A stretch of 64,000 nucleotides of DNA. Source: Cytidiella melzeri. Taxonomy: Eukaryota > Basidiomycota > Agaricomycetes > Polyporales > Irpicaceae. Shown here piece by piece: positions 33,698 through 46,763 of this stretch (the first letter of the stretch is position 1; the number at the start of each line of letters is the position of its first letter). The position numbers and the translations under genes are program-made. The notes beneath the pieces were generated by a model. The model was given only the letters and a program-made list of their open reading frames with translations, searched no databases and was not told where the DNA came from. The DNA lies in contig JABYQR010000020.1 in NCBI GenBank assembly GCA_022592445.1, forward strand, positions 202,834 to 266,833, written 5' to 3'.

Positions 33698-36572
33698 TCA
33701 TGCAAGACTTCGCCACATGCCTGCAAGAGTCGCTGTCAGCAAGCACAACAGCAGACGGCGGTGTCCGAACATATACTTACCATCACCAGGCATCTCACTC
33801 CGTTTCTGCAGTATCTTCAATGCCCGCTGCAAGGACCTAGCGCCGACTTCGGCCTCGGGCTTCGACATTTCCTCATCCTCTTCGTCGAGTTCGTCCTCGT
33901 CCGCGGTAAAGTCAAGCGCTCCGGGGTCTAGCGACCTGTTACGGTCGCGTTCCGCATATGAAGCACGACGCATTGCGGCTGCCGTCGCTTTGTCGAAAGC
34001 CTCGGGCTTCTCGGGAACGGCAGTCTTTGGTTGGTAGGAAGAGGGTGCGGTTGGTTTTGTACCTTTACCAAGAGGCCCGATGGGGATCGGTAAAGAGGTT
34101 GCAATCGACGTCTCTTTCGACCAGAAGTCTGTGAGAGCGCCCTTTCAGCTACACAATCATGGCAGTTATAGAATAACAGCGAACTCACCCTTCTGCTCGT
34201 CATCCTGCCCACTGTCGTCGCCAGACTCGTCGTAATAAGCCGGGCCATCGGTAGCAGAGCTCTCATCCTCTTCAGGAATAGACATCGATCGTTGGTGTTT
34301 CGGGGATCTTTGTCTAGCCACGAACGTCCGCCACGCGCTCGAGTCTTTCTTCCAAGCACTTCTGTGGCTAGGTGTGCTCGCCGCGACAAGTTTGAGTATC
34401 TCTGCCTCGTGAGGATCAGTCACTTGCTCTTCTTCCTGCAGTTCACGTGGCGCGTGGATCTCCCTTCGCTTGACTTCACCATCAACAGGTGACAGCAACG
34501 CGGTTTTGATACTCTGAGATCTCGCGCGGTCATCACTGTGTTCTACAGGAGCTGTAGGACGAATGGCAGAGGGCATTGGTAACGAGCTTGGACGTAAGGT
34601 GGAGAATGATGACGGTAGTCCGGACCAGCTAGCGGCTCGCCGAGAGCCCCGGCGCGGTGGTTGAGACGGCTCGGCAATTGGGCTTTCCGGCTGAGAAGGC
34701 GCGGGAGACGGTTGAGCAGTCACGTCAACTGCGTCCTCGGGACTCTCGTTCTCCATATCGAATACGGCCTCTGTGCGGGAGAGAAAAACAACGTCAGTAA
34801 CTGCTTGCGCTGCCACAAGGGAAACGCGCGACTCGCCCTCAGCTTTCGGACGCTTTCCGCCATTAACTTTCGGCGTCTCAGACGCAATTATGGTAACTTC
34901 AGGCTTGACGTCGAACGTGACCTTTCGCTTGCCTTTGGGAGTGGTGGGGGCTTCCGCCACAGCAGCATGGTGCTCGCCGTCTTCGGAACTGGTGCGCTGG
35001 CTCGCCGTCGCAGGAGTGGAGTTGCCTTCAGCTTTCGGTTTCTTGATTGCACTTTTGCTCGCTCGCGGAGAGCGGCCACGAGGAACCGCACTTGAACTAG
35101 GACTTGGAATGTTGTTCGCTTCGTCCTCCTCCGGAACAGTACCCGGAACTTCCTGTCTCCTGCCCTGAACGTGTGCTCCGATGTCCATCATATACTTGTA
35201 GCTAGTCGCGAAATCCAAGGACTGGTCCATGTTGCGTCTATAAGCTTCACGAATTTCTGCTTCTCCATCGATCAACACACCCGCAGATGCGGTCGAGGGA
35301 GAGTCCGTACTTCTGGTAGATGCGCGTGATGCTGACTGGGGACGAGTAGTATCGCGGGAGCTCGAGCCACTACGAGCTGCCATGGCGTGGTGCAAAGACG
35401 AGGTCGTCGCGAGTGATGCAGATAGTGCGGAGACTGTTGGAGCGGATGCGGCCACCGGCATCCTAGGCGGAGGGACTGCTGCAGGTTCAAAGTCCTGGAC
35501 GCGTACTGACGCGGGAACGCCGTTCACTTGGCTGTGGCCGTGTTTGCTGATGCTCTGTCGTGAAATTGATGGTCGGGGCTTGTTGCTCGCATTGTCAACG
35601 TCCGCCACACTCGCTTTGAACGTTAACCACAGGTTTTCTACGCCTTGCTTCAACTTGGCATCTGCAGCCTTCAGTTCTGCTACTTTGTCCTCCACAATTT
35701 TCCTGAGCTGGTCTTCTGCGTCTGAGCGCAGTCTCTCGGACTCAGCAGTCGCCAATCCGGATAAATGAACGAACACAGGGTGTGTAGGAGTAAATGGCGG
35801 GGGTGGGAAAAGGTTTGGAATATAGGGAAGTAAGTTCCGAGGTGTGGACGGACCTTCCGGACTTGCAGGCGGTGGCGTCACGTAATACGTTTCCGTCCCT
35901 GATGCTGCGGTATGAGGTGCAGAGAGAACAATGCGAAAAAGCTTTGAATACGACGGTGAATTCTTGGCCTCTTGCAATGAATTTCCACTCTGTAAGAGGT
36001 CATTGAGTCAGTAATCAAAATTTCACTCTCTCGCCAACACAAAGAAAGCACATATAGTCGCAGCCTCAGCGTGAAAATGAGCATGTGAACGTACCAAGCA
36101 ATCTTTCGAGACCTGCACCCACCCTTTCGAACTCTGCAGTATTTCACTCTCCACCCAATCCTCCGTAGGAAGTAAAGGACCTTCGCTGATGTCGACGTCC
36201 GGTAAGACTGGCTGGGATACACGATAGACGACGGTTTGACAAACAAGACAGATGAGAGATACAAAGCGGGTCGTCAATGAGCAGTTTTCCTCTTTACGCT
36301 GAGTGCGAGGACCTCGGTTTCGAAGGGTCATCTGAGTATGCGCCTATATTCGGTCCAAACGACGTCACCGCCACACTCAACAATGACGAAAAATGCGTCG
36401 GAATACAGCGAATACTCACAATGTCAATGCCCTCGTCGCCGACATACACGCTGGTGTATCCGTCGGCCTCAGCAAGCCCCGGTGAATTGTTGGGGGAGGG
36501 CGGCACTGTGGCCGTTAATTGCACATTAAGACATTTACAGCTATAGCTGGTTGGCTGGCCGCTGTCGGCCAT
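33698..36572 (-). CDS. Conserved fungal protein of unknown function, coiled coil and disordered regions
   Basis: I do not recognise a named family. Exons: 36420-36572, 36095-36331 (its start may be 33 nt shorter, at a second in-frame acceptor), 34189-35989, 33781-34128 and 33698-33720; about 853 residues. The N-terminus has two Cys pairs, CKC near residue 13 and CLVC in exon 2, spaced like a small zinc-binding fold. A region around residues 210-250 (ERLRSDAEDQLRKIVEDKVA) should form a coiled coil. The centre is Ser/Pro/Arg-rich and probably disordered, with basic patches such as SKSAIKKPKAE. The C-terminus has an acidic run (DEDELDEEDEEM) and ends SEMPGDGMWRSLA, the last seven residues coming from a 23-nt final exon. 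The regular splice sites and a uniform frame support a real gene. Confidence 0.75.
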
Positions 36573-37046
36573 GGCGAGCTTGCTATCTTTCTATGATTGT
36601 AGACACTGAAGCTCGATGGATGGCGGGAGGTTGGTGGATGAGATGGCGGCCTGTGCACTGGTTACATACGAGACGCGAAGCTGGCAGCAGGGGCGAATAC
36701 CAAAATATCGAAATTTTTACCACGGCCTTGGTGACTGACGCCGGGATCTCGGTCCGGATGTCATCTCCCTCTCTGCTCTCTCTGTCGCTCTCTCATCTGA
36801 ACACCGTACCATCACCTGAACCTCCCAACTCACTCGATCTCCCTTCGCTCTATTGAGATCCTCACCCTTCATAAACACGCGTGGCAAGCTAAGGGTCCCA
36901 CGGAACCCCAATGCGTCCATCTATGTCGGTCACAGCTCCGTCTCGCATGCAGAGCACACAGCTAAAGGGTCAGATACATATCATGATAGTTGTGCTCCGG
37001 CCGTAACATCGTCCCTTCATTGCAACGAGATATCCCCGTCTCTAAC
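36573..37046. other. Intergenic, minus-strand promoter side
   Basis: Upstream of the unknown gene and downstream of CLPTM1, both minus strand. Contains a CT-rich patch near 36765-36850; no coding signal recognised. Confidence 0.45.
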
Positions 37047-39789
37047 CTACTTGTTCTTCTTCGACTCCATGTCCTTCTCCTTGCTGGCAGCAGCATCCGC
37101 TTCTGAAGCCATCACCTGTCCATACTCGTTGACTCGCTTGGGATCGACGCGGTAGATCCAACGCTGCAAAAACGCCGTTAGATCAGCACAGGAGGACGTC
37201 GCCGATGGCGAAAAACATGGTGTGCATACCTGATACAAAAACACGAGGAACACGACGTCGTCCCGGAAACACGCCAGGCGATGCAAGAACGGCATCTTGA
37301 TGCAAAATCTACAATCACGAGTCAGCGACCCCAATAGATTGCCGCGGATGACGGGATGCATCATACGCAAAGAGGTCATCGACCACGGTGGATAAACTCT
37401 TGAATATCATCGCTTTCATCGGCATGTGTGCCACGCTCTGCGGGAACGAGATCAGCGCATGGAATACCCCACAACACGAGGCTCCCACCTTGAGTTTATA
37501 GTTGATAATCAGCTGGGGTACGAGTTGTGCCTGCGGGAGACGTTTGTCAGTCCTCGGAAACGTCACTAGCAGGCATAAAGAGGACCACGTACGAAACCAA
37601 ACATGTAGACGAAAGATGTCAAGGTAGAGATCACAAACGAATACCACCCACGATGTGTCTCGTATAGCAGCGAGTACACCGTGTACGCAGCCAAGCAGGG
37701 AATTGTGACCCAGGATACATATCGGAAGGCAAGTTTGTCGTATCTAACGTCAATCAGCAGCGTGTCGTTGAGATGATTGTCGGAATTATGGGCTTACTCT
37801 TGCGTCTTCTTCTCGTCCTCACTTAATACATGCTTGTCTGGAAGGAGAAACAACGTTAGATGAACCATGAAGCACACGTGATGCTTGGTCAACGAACCCG
37901 TGATCGCGAGCTTGTATGGCAGCAATGAGCCAGCTGGCGAAGGCTTGATAGCAATATCAACTGCTTTTGTTATCTGAAACCGTGTCGTGAGTAGAAAGCT
38001 GGTTCGACACATTGGTCGGCCATACCTTCCAAGCTTCGATGAGAACTCCAATTCCGGACCCCATAAGAATCATCCAGCTTGTTTGCTCATTGTTATCCAT
38101 CAGGTAGAGCAGAATGATCAGTTGAACCACAACATTGGTCACAATCTGATACAATGCCATAAGTCAAGTAAGTCAGAAGAATGAACCGCCAACGTACAGT
38201 CCTGTCATAGAGATATTAGTCCATATCTCACTCCGCATTGAGTGCACGCCTTACCTGACAGAGACACCGACAAGCTCCTCCTTTTTGCGCCAATGCGAGA
38301 CGTCGGAGCTGAATGCCAAAAATTCGAACCTATAACGAGAGTAATGAGTTTAAAGCCAAACTCATGTATTCAAAAGCGTTGTACAAGACATGGAGGACGC
38401 TGACAAGCGCAGTCAATCCCAGGAACCAAGGGTTAGTCTCAAGCAACATCCGCTTGATTTCGTCGACTTCGCCCATGCTCGCCGACTTTTGTTGCTTGGC
38501 TGCTTCATTGAAGCTTGCCGTCATGGAGGCGAAGATCGTAAACTTCCAATAACTTAGAGGTTGGAAGGTTACTCGTAGAGGCAAGGTAGGTGTGGTGGTA
38601 TTGATTTCTATAAATTGAGATCTGAGCTGCCAGAATTCATTCGGGAAGATAATGGGCATGTAGAAGCCCTTAGTGCCAGTCTCGTCGCGCTCGGGGAGGA
38701 TAGTCATATCTGCATGATATTCAACATAAACCAGACTAATATGAAAACGGGCTTACATTGGCTGGTTTGCGGCGTGACCTGTTTTATAGGAATCGCCACA
38801 CCATCAGATATCAAGGTAAGCGTTAAGTTCTATGATAGAGCTCGCGGTCAGACTAATCCTGATATTTTAAAACCATTTGCATACCTTGTGCCAATGGGAA
38901 ACGATCACATCGTCTTGCGTGTCTTCCTCCTCGGCATCCCCAGCATGGTCGTCAACAGAGCCGCCCAACAAGTTCTTTTCCTTCCGGACTTTTGCTTTGG
39001 GGAGATATTTTGTCAACACTGCGCGCACGAACCATAAGATACGTTCGAAGATGAGATGCAACAATTCCTTACGATGCCTGTAATGTTGGATAGCACCCAA
39101 GTTGAATTGTGGGTTGGAGGGGTCAGGGCTCGCACCGTCCTTCACGAGGAAGACATCCGCGAACATCGACCCATTATGTTGTACCACCTGGTACGTCCTC
39201 AATGGATAGTCATGGCACAGAGAGAGCATTACACCCACATTAGGTAGCTTCACATCCAAATCGACTGTCCTCGACTCATCCCAATCTCCGAAGGTTATGT
39301 TCTCCCAGACAAAATGCGGCAACTCGTCCCCTTCCTTCTTGGCAAAGGCGTCGATGAAGCTTGACGTAGATAGGTAAACATGCATTGAGAGAGGTATGCC
39401 CAGAGGCCATGCAGGAAATGCTTGAGCTAGAACTGGGACCTGAGGTGCGCCATGCACGGGGTTATCTCCTACCACCACTGCCGATGGAACAGGTGGCGAC
39501 GAAGGGGTTGCCGGCTTTGTGAACGAGCCAAATAATCTGGTGGCTGATAACTTTGTTGAGACGACTTCATAGATATCTGCTATCAGTCTTGACATACCTA
39601 GTTGCATGATAACCCAGACCATGAGCATTTGCTGCGATTTTTACAACGTGTGTCAGTCTTCCACAGCACGTAACGGAATTATTCATCATGCACCTTTCCG
39701 ATGCCAAAAAGCTTGTCCAACGTCGACTCTTGAGGTTCGACTGGGGGACCAGCATTCACTGGCCGCACAGCGGCGGCTTGCTCAGGCAT
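37047..39789 (-). CDS. CLPTM1-family multi-pass membrane protein
   Basis: Homologue of human cleft lip and palate transmembrane protein 1, an ER/Golgi membrane protein; its function in fungi is not settled. Exons: 39694-39789, 38885-39631, 38757-38829, 38385-38709, 38255-38329, 38198-38201 (4 nt), 38026-38145, 37898-37973, 37798-37837, 37593-37743, 37367-37530, 37230-37308 and 37047-37163; 688 residues, close to the 669 of the human protein. The lumenal half contains MHVYLSTS and LPHFVWENITFGDW. Next come PIIFPNEFWQL and the first membrane helices with FEFLAFSSDVSHWRKKEELVGVSVR. The C-terminal block FAFCIKMPFLHRLACFRDD then VFLVFLYQRWIYRVDP is a family hallmark. It ends in a Lys-rich tail (ESKKNK). 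The 4-nt exon is needed to keep the frame. Confidence 0.93.
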
Positions 39790-40147
39790 GGTGCTAGTTG
39801 CGGCAAGGAGAAGAAGGTGACACTGAAGGTGGTGGCCACTGGAAAGATGAGCTGCAGTCGTAAACGCCGGCAAACGCGTCAAAGTCGCGTCGATCTGAGA
39901 TCGAAGTTCTCAACCGACCAATAGGCTGCCCACGTCTTCGACTCTTCCAAATACTACATCGACTCTCAGAGTCTCCATAGCCACGCCTACTAGGCATCAC
40001 ATATCTTTACACACTTGTACAAATTGTACACGTCCTGTTTCTATGCCGCGCTGAATATATCTGACTGACAAAAAACAGACTCTTCCAAATATATGCATAT
40101 GTAACAGATTGTTGCTGTACACAGTAGGTTTCAACTACGCTCGAATT
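39790..40147. other. Short intergenic gap
   Basis: Between the CLPTM1 start and the stop of the GST-like gene. It should carry the CLPTM1 promoter; no motif stands out. Confidence 0.45.
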
Positions 40148-41559
40148 TCAAAACTTACTACTGGCTGGACCTCCAGCCTTCAACGAGTACTCCAATCTCG
40201 GGAAATGTACCCGAACTCGCCCAGCGGAACCTATGACTTCGATAGCCACCTCTTCACGGTTCAGAGACACAAGGCGTCCATATGTGGGGATTTTGCCTGG
40301 GAGGATGCCATCGAATATGTGACCTCGCATCTTTCGTAAGAAACTTGTGATACTCACCTGTATCTAACGGCATGACGCTAACCGTATCGCCCAATTTCAC
40401 GCCGAGTCTATTACCCTCAGCTTCCAAGAAACCAATGACGTTTTCGTCCTCGTGCGGGGCAGACACAATGATCTTGGCAGCTTCCTCTCCTGAGAGTTTT
40501 TCGAACGTGGCCGCTCCGTTATTTTCCTGCTGAGCGAGGTACTCCGCCGTCCGTGCCAACCACTTTCAAAGCAGACTGCGTTAAACTAGTATAGCAGAGC
40601 TAGAAGCCGGTATGCGTCTTACCTCTAGAGTTTTGGGTACAACAGCAGGATCATATATATCTTTGATCGTCTTGAAGCGTTGCAACCAAGCAAAAAAGAA
40701 TTGAATGCCAATGTCTGCCAACCCTGGCTTCTCCGTATCCAGGAGCCAATGCCTGCCGTCGGATAGTTGCTCCTCAAGCAGAGCCTGGAGCAACCCGAAA
40801 TGTCAGCTACAATCCCTCCAGATGTCTAGTAAACCCACGTACTAAGTGTGAAGACAGAGCACTTGTGCGTGGCCCTTGTGTCGCGCTCAGACGCTTGGGA
40901 TCAATAGTCACACCAGACCACTGAAGACAAAGTATGCCATGTCAGTCATTCGTCCCAGCAAACACTCGGCCGTATCGACATACCTGAGACCTGTCCGCGA
41001 CGAACGCAGGATCAAATCTACCATAATCAAGGCTGTTCCCACCTAGCGGGAACAACACCTTGTCATTCCAGTACAAGACAAGTGCCTTTGCCAGCCCGGT
41101 GTCGGCTTTCTGCGTCCCTGTGCGCGACGGATACAACGTTCCGTATCCCTCTGAAGCAGGGAAGCGACGTTCGAGGACGCTCGCGATCAGACTCGTGTCG
41201 CAGTACACGTCGTTCCCAATCGCCAAAATTGGAATCCGTCGGTATGTGATCCCTAGCAAGTCCGTGATTTCTGGACGGGGAAGAGTCATGGCCACCTGCG
41301 TGCCGTGAGAGTGGTGTTTTAGCACGACAGCGACGGTGTAATTGTAGCCATATTGTCTGTGAAAGCCAACGAGTTCAAGTTACTCACGTTAACTCTTTTG
41401 TGAGCGATTCTCTTCAGGATCAGCATGCTCTTGACCTTTGTCGCAAACGGTGACGGATCATAACTACAGAGGAGTAATAATGTTAGCTAAGAGGTTAAGA
41501 GACGGGTTGCTGTAGTTTCGTTACTGGTAAAGAATGACCGGCAACTTCGACGGAGTCAT
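40148..41559 (-). CDS. Glutathione S-transferase-like protein
   Basis: Exons: 41525-41559, 41388-41463, 40984-41295, 40843-40920, 40623-40784, 40358-40562 and 40148-40296; 338 residues. The N-terminus is a thioredoxin-fold GST domain: PVILYHYDPSPFATKVKSML, then RRIPILAIGNDVYCDTSLIA, where the cis-Pro and the Asp-Thr-Ser glutathione pocket are in the expected places. A helical region (ALLEEQLSDGRHWLLDTEKP and GLADIGIQFFFAWLQRF) matches a GST C-terminal fold. The last 90 residues form a beta-rich extension (GVKLGDTVSVMPLDTG) not found in classical GSTs but seen in some fungal relatives. The substrate cannot be inferred. Introns are regular GT-AG. Confidence 0.82.
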
Positions 41560-42186
41560 GACTTGAGAAAGATGTACAAATCGTGATAATGGAGGGAGAA
41601 AGAGAGAGAACTTGTAAACAACACCATCATGATCATGGTCATGCTTATATCCCTCTGAATCTTGCCAAGCCTCCTAACTCATGATGACGCTACCGGAACG
41701 GCAACTCGAATACCCATGACACAGCATGATTAGGTAAGGAACGTTTACAGCTCGAGCTTAGGTTTCAATACAGTCGTTTGCATTATTTAAACCAGCGCGA
41801 TTTTTTCGTCGTGTCTAGCCTTGTTTGCTCTGCCAGAACCGTGACAGTGTGACTAACTTGCAAGACACAATTGCGAGTAGCGTCGTTAACTGGTTATATA
41901 CCGCTCGCAGAACTGTCCACGGATAGCCAAAGAATGCGTGTGTGTTATTACTCAAGAGAATGAGCGTATGATGGGAGGAGCCGTCAACTTAGCAATGTCC
42001 CAGAGCGTAAGATAATCAACCATTACTACGTAGCAAACGATACTTGAAAGGACAAGCAAAAAAAAAAAACAACGAACGGACGAAGCGCATTCAGCTGAAT
42101 GTCCGTAAAACGAAGACATCGTACATAAAAAGAATGGAAAAAAAGGTAAAGATCGGCCATTGCCTGAAAAATGCTACATCGCGAGC
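41560..42186. other. Intergenic, no gene recognised
   Basis: Between the GST-like start and the chitin synthase stop. It carries the GST-like promoter and the chitin synthase 3' UTR with a long A run near 42060. Nothing else is seen. Confidence 0.5.
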
Positions 42187-45100
42187 CTAACTTCTCCGGC
42201 AGAACCTGAAGAGGTTGCGTTTGAAAAAGTAGAACAAGCACTGTTAACAATCCATCAGTATCCCACGTCGTTGATTGTCAAGCGTGGAAAACGTACCCCA
42301 AGGAACCGGATTAATGCGAGGACGAAGGTCGAGTACAAGATGACCTCGAAGTAGATGTTCTGCCTCTTTGTGAGCGTCTTCTCAAAGTCCGCCTCGCTTT
42401 CACCCTCGTTGTCCGTGGGAAGACCGTTGAGCATAGTAATGGCGACAGCCAGTGAAGCATTCGACAGCATCCAGAAGGCGACGAGACGGGTACGGAAGGT
42501 ACGATTCTGGTCATCCATGGTCGGCTTTTCAACGACCTCTTTCACTTCCAGCTTAGTGAGAGCACGAGTGACAGTCTCCTTGAAGTGATTCTCGAGGTCT
42601 TCCTTCTTCCTGGTAGTTTCTTCGACAACAGCGTCTTCCTTGCCCTTCTTCGACGACACTGACGGAAGCACTTCCGCTTTATCACTTCCCTTCGTACCCC
42701 ATGAAACCTGCAATCGGCGTGAGTCAACATGCGCAGCTGTCATGGCCGAACAACTCACATCGTGGAGGTTGCAGAACGCATAGACGTTGAGAACATTCGT
42801 GAAAGAAGGAGCCAGGAGCAGATATTGTCCAAAGCTGGAGAACATATGCCAAGGATCACGCTAATACACATGGTCAGTACGCCCAGTACCTGATGACAAG
42901 GAGGAAGTACACACATAGAGGAAGGAGGCGAAGAGGTAAATACCGAATGTCGAGAAGATGGCCAATATCAAGACAAAGACCGACGACGAAAACAAGACAC
43001 TGATCACTCCATTTTTGCTAGCCTTCACTAGGTTCGGGATGTTCTGCGTGGATCATATGAGTATTCGCTGTTGATTGAAAAAAAGTCGCAGTAACTTACT
43101 GCAAAGGCTTTGCCGGTGAGCCAGAACGAGCACACGATCAAGTATAGAGATAAGAACGCGTAGACCCTACACGCCAGATCGTTAACCGTAGTCAACATGA
43201 TTCCATCCTGAACACTCACCATAGAGTTGCTGCATAAAGACCACGCTCTCCCTTTGGTCGATTACCAAGTGCCAAAACAAACTACGCCCTTGCTCAGTCC
43301 TAGCTAATGTCAAGATTCAGTTCACATACCTGCAACGCCAAGAACGACAAGTAGACCCATTTCAAAGCCATGTTGACCCAGTTAGTCTACACCGAATGAA
43401 ATAATCATTCAGTTTAACACGCTGCAGTTACACAAAATAGCTTATCACTCACAGCGTCGACAGTGCCGAAGATGACGATGTTTTGCGTGGGGAGAAGGTC
43501 GATGATGATGCTGAACGTCAACCACAAGTTGGCAAGTGCGAACCACGAGAAGACCAAGGAAAACACGTTGTACTGGTAAAACCTAGCATCAGCCGCCAGC
43601 ACACGCGTGGAAGTTCAAAAACACTTACGAGAGCCTGAACGTGGAAAAAGAACATGCGGATGAGACCATGTCCGGACTTGTACAGCCTGAAAAAGTTGAC
43701 AAGGGCGTACTGAGCAAACAGAAGTTTAGCAACAGCGACGAATCTCTAAGCAGAATTACACTCACGACCGAAGCAGCGAACGAACCGTTCAGCCAACGTC
43801 GACGTTGTCCAATCAACTCAGCAGCGGACTCTGGCACATCCGTCTCGGCTTTGGAAGGCTTCACGTACGTAAGAGTCCACCTATCCCCAGCCTTTGCCAC
43901 AAGTTCAAAACAAAGGATACGATCCTCGGCCAAGAACATGTTTTTGGTGAAGATGTTCATTCCGTAGATACCCTTCGGCCCCAAACGGTCAGCGAGAGAG
44001 TGATCACCGTGGAAGTATTGCTCGAGAGGGCGGCCGAGGATAGCGCGGTAGCGGTAGGCAGAGAAAGCCCCAGGCAACACGGATACGTAGCCGAAACTGC
44101 TCTCGAGCGGTTTATCTGCGATATGAATCAGTACAAACGGCACAGCGCAAATGCTGCTCTGAACCCACCCAAGATATTGGACATCTTGTACTCGAAATTT
44201 TGAGCTGCTATGAGAGGGTTCAATAGCTTCCTTCCCCCCTCGATCATGGCATGAATTTCTCCACAGCATCCGCCAAGGTTGGCATTGTTATAGAAAGCCT
44301 CCCAGAGGTAGTAAATGGACTTTCGACCGGGCTTGGTACCCGCGTCGATGAGCACACAGATCTCAGGCTATAAACGAAGTTTAGAGGCTGACACATTGCA
44401 GCTCACCCGAAGGTAACGCACCTCCAGCATCCTGCCGATGGCGTTGAAAAGCCAACGGTGAGAGTTGATCTTCTTCTGGTTCTTCGCTTTGATAACGAGG
44501 ATAATCTGGACGGGCACCAGGTTGTTCGGATCATCACCCTGCGGGACTACTAGCTGCGGAGTAGCGTCAACCGAAAGCTGCGTGGTATACTACCAAAAAA
44601 ACCGCGTTCAATATACCAACAAAGACATGCATATGGCACTACCGCATACCTCGAAAATGTGCGCGACAGTATCTTTCCCATCGACCTGCTTCTTCATAAT
44701 ACCATCTTGGTAAACACCGACCGTAGAGAGGATATCCAACACTGTCTTGTCCATAGGCTCTAGACCATCGACAATAAGGGCGACAGTGATTTTGTGCCAA
44801 GCAGGGACGCCCTCCTCTGCGGTCCGACGCCAATACTTTGACTGCTTCGTCTTACAGATGTCTCGAATGTTCAGCATGACGCCATGCAACGTGCGTGCGT
44901 AAAGTGTCTTGTCCTCGTTGTAAGATGTGACAGCAATCAGGAGTTCCGTCTGCCTGTTGTACATTTTCGTGCGCAGCGAGTATCCGGTCGCTGAAGAAAA
45001 GTCATCCGGGTCGACTGTCGCAGCAGTGTACCTCATGTGACTAGCAAGTAGCCGTGGTAAGCAAAGCCTCAGACATAGCATCTACAAAGCCTGGAAAATG

Positions 45101-45618
45101 ACGTACGAGAACTCGGTCGTCTTGGTCCCACTGGTCCACTTTCCTTCGATCGCACTGTACACAGGCTCAGGGACCTGGTATTCAGTGATGAAGTTACCCT
45201 GAGTGAGCTTGACCTTTCGGGTAACACCACGCTTGATCGTCTGTCTCCGTCTCCAGGATGATTCCACGCCGCCAGTAGAGGACGAAGCAACAGAAAGCGG
45301 TCGCTCATACTCTCCGAAAGAGTTTGGGTCGACAGCTCTGTTTGCCTTTTTCAGCACACAATCCACAAACCAAGGGTGCTGGCCAACTCACCCAGGGGGG
45401 TACATCCCTCCCGACGTCAACGGCACCTTTTCTATCTCGTCGTCGTCGTCGTAATCGCCACTTTGTCCTCCAAATTCATCCGGCAGTGACATGTTGCTCG
45501 AGTACGCACTGGGGGGAGGCTCCTGGAAGGCCAGATGCGGGCGATCGTTGTATGGGTCAGTCAGCGTCGATTGAGAGGGATTATTCGATGGCAAAGGCGG
45601 ACGCCTGTTGTCGGCCAT
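42187..45618 (-). CDS. Chitin synthase (class I-III type)
   Basis: Plasma-membrane family 2 glycosyltransferase that polymerises UDP-GlcNAc into wall chitin. Fifteen exons: 45392-45618, 45107-45337, 44650-45040, 44422-44589, 44169-44367, 43766-44115, 43629-43709, 43453-43572, 43330-43386, 43220-43281, 43100-43166, 42915-43043, 42759-42860, 42297-42707 and 42187-42240; 882 residues. A disordered Pro/Asp-rich N-terminus leads to [20 protein letters not shown]. Catalytic features in order: [49 protein letters not shown] (Asp about 470) and the QRRRW motif at 509-513 followed by LNGSFAA. Several membrane helices follow, encoded by many short exons, and the protein ends [12 protein letters not shown]. 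There is no myosin domain, which separates it from class V-VII enzymes. The class within I-III cannot be fixed by eye. Confidence 0.95.
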
Positions 45619-46763
45619 GTCTGCAAGAGAGATGCACTATGGTAACCCTCGAATTCGTGAGTGAACAACAATGAAAGCCCTGTCCTGTCTCGCCTGGAGG
45701 GATGAAGAGGACTGTGTCGAAGGTAGAAGTGGTGCAAGCTTGAGATCGACTCGTAAACTGGAAGCGGAGCACGCACGACGGTCGTGTTATACCTAAATAG
45801 GACCCCGGCCACCCGCTACCGCCGCACAGCTTCTGTCAAGAGATGCGCGGTATACACGGCCTCACGCTTATTGCACGCTCGAACATTGGTCATTCCAACA
45901 AACGTTACTATAGATTTGACATGGTACTGTTGATCAAGGATTCCAGTCTGTAATATGCTCGCCGACGAGAGATCGTTACTCTTAGCAACGTCTATAGGCG
46001 CGAGCACAAGTTATATAGAGCGTGTACCGTGGCGTGTGGAGCCCCGTGCCCTGCCCACAGCAATAAATGAGCTGCGCTAGGTTGCGAGCCATCGCAGGCG
46101 ATGTCGCGGAACTCGTACTTTCGAGCTACGATCGCACTAAGCAGCAATCGAACAGCTTCAAATTATCATAATTACCGGGAGTACAGCATATGGCTCCGGG
46201 CTTGCGACACAGCCGGTTTATGCAATGCTGTATCCGTCTCGTACATTCAAACATAGCTTTGGCCCTGGGGTCGACCGCGTTCAACGTTCGACGGCCGTCG
46301 AGTACCGAAATGGCGATGTGTGGTGACGGCTTCAAGTTAAACATAGACGATTGAGTATAAGAATAAATGAGCATATTTTGGTAGGACCCCGAATACCTGC
46401 TACCGCGCAATCTGATGTATGCAGCGTTCAAAGAAGCAGTGTCGCCTTGGTAATCTCAACATTGGCAGCTGAGCAGTTACCAGCCCGAGTGCGGCCTGTC
46501 GAGAAAGTATCTTGTATATTGTATTCCATGACGATTGTATGATGAACCATCACCAACAAAAAAGAGTGAAGCACACCGTGCTTGGCATATATATCCATAA
46601 TAACTAGAGGAGGACCCGCGCGGTGAGACAAGGACGGTCATGTAGGGAAAGCTTTGCGAGGTGTTGTACAGACAGCAAGGAACGAATGCGCGAAGAACGT
46701 AGACATCGGAGTGCGAGAAAATCGTAATGGGATCGTAAATAAAACCAGTGGCTGGTGGGGGGC
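45619..46763. promoter_or_regulatory. Upstream region of the chitin synthase gene
   Basis: About 1.1 kb between the chitin synthase start and the Spo12-like stop. Two loosely similar patches start AGGACCCCG (near 45802 and 46383) about 580 bp apart and may be old repeat pieces. No gene is recognised. Confidence 0.4.
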
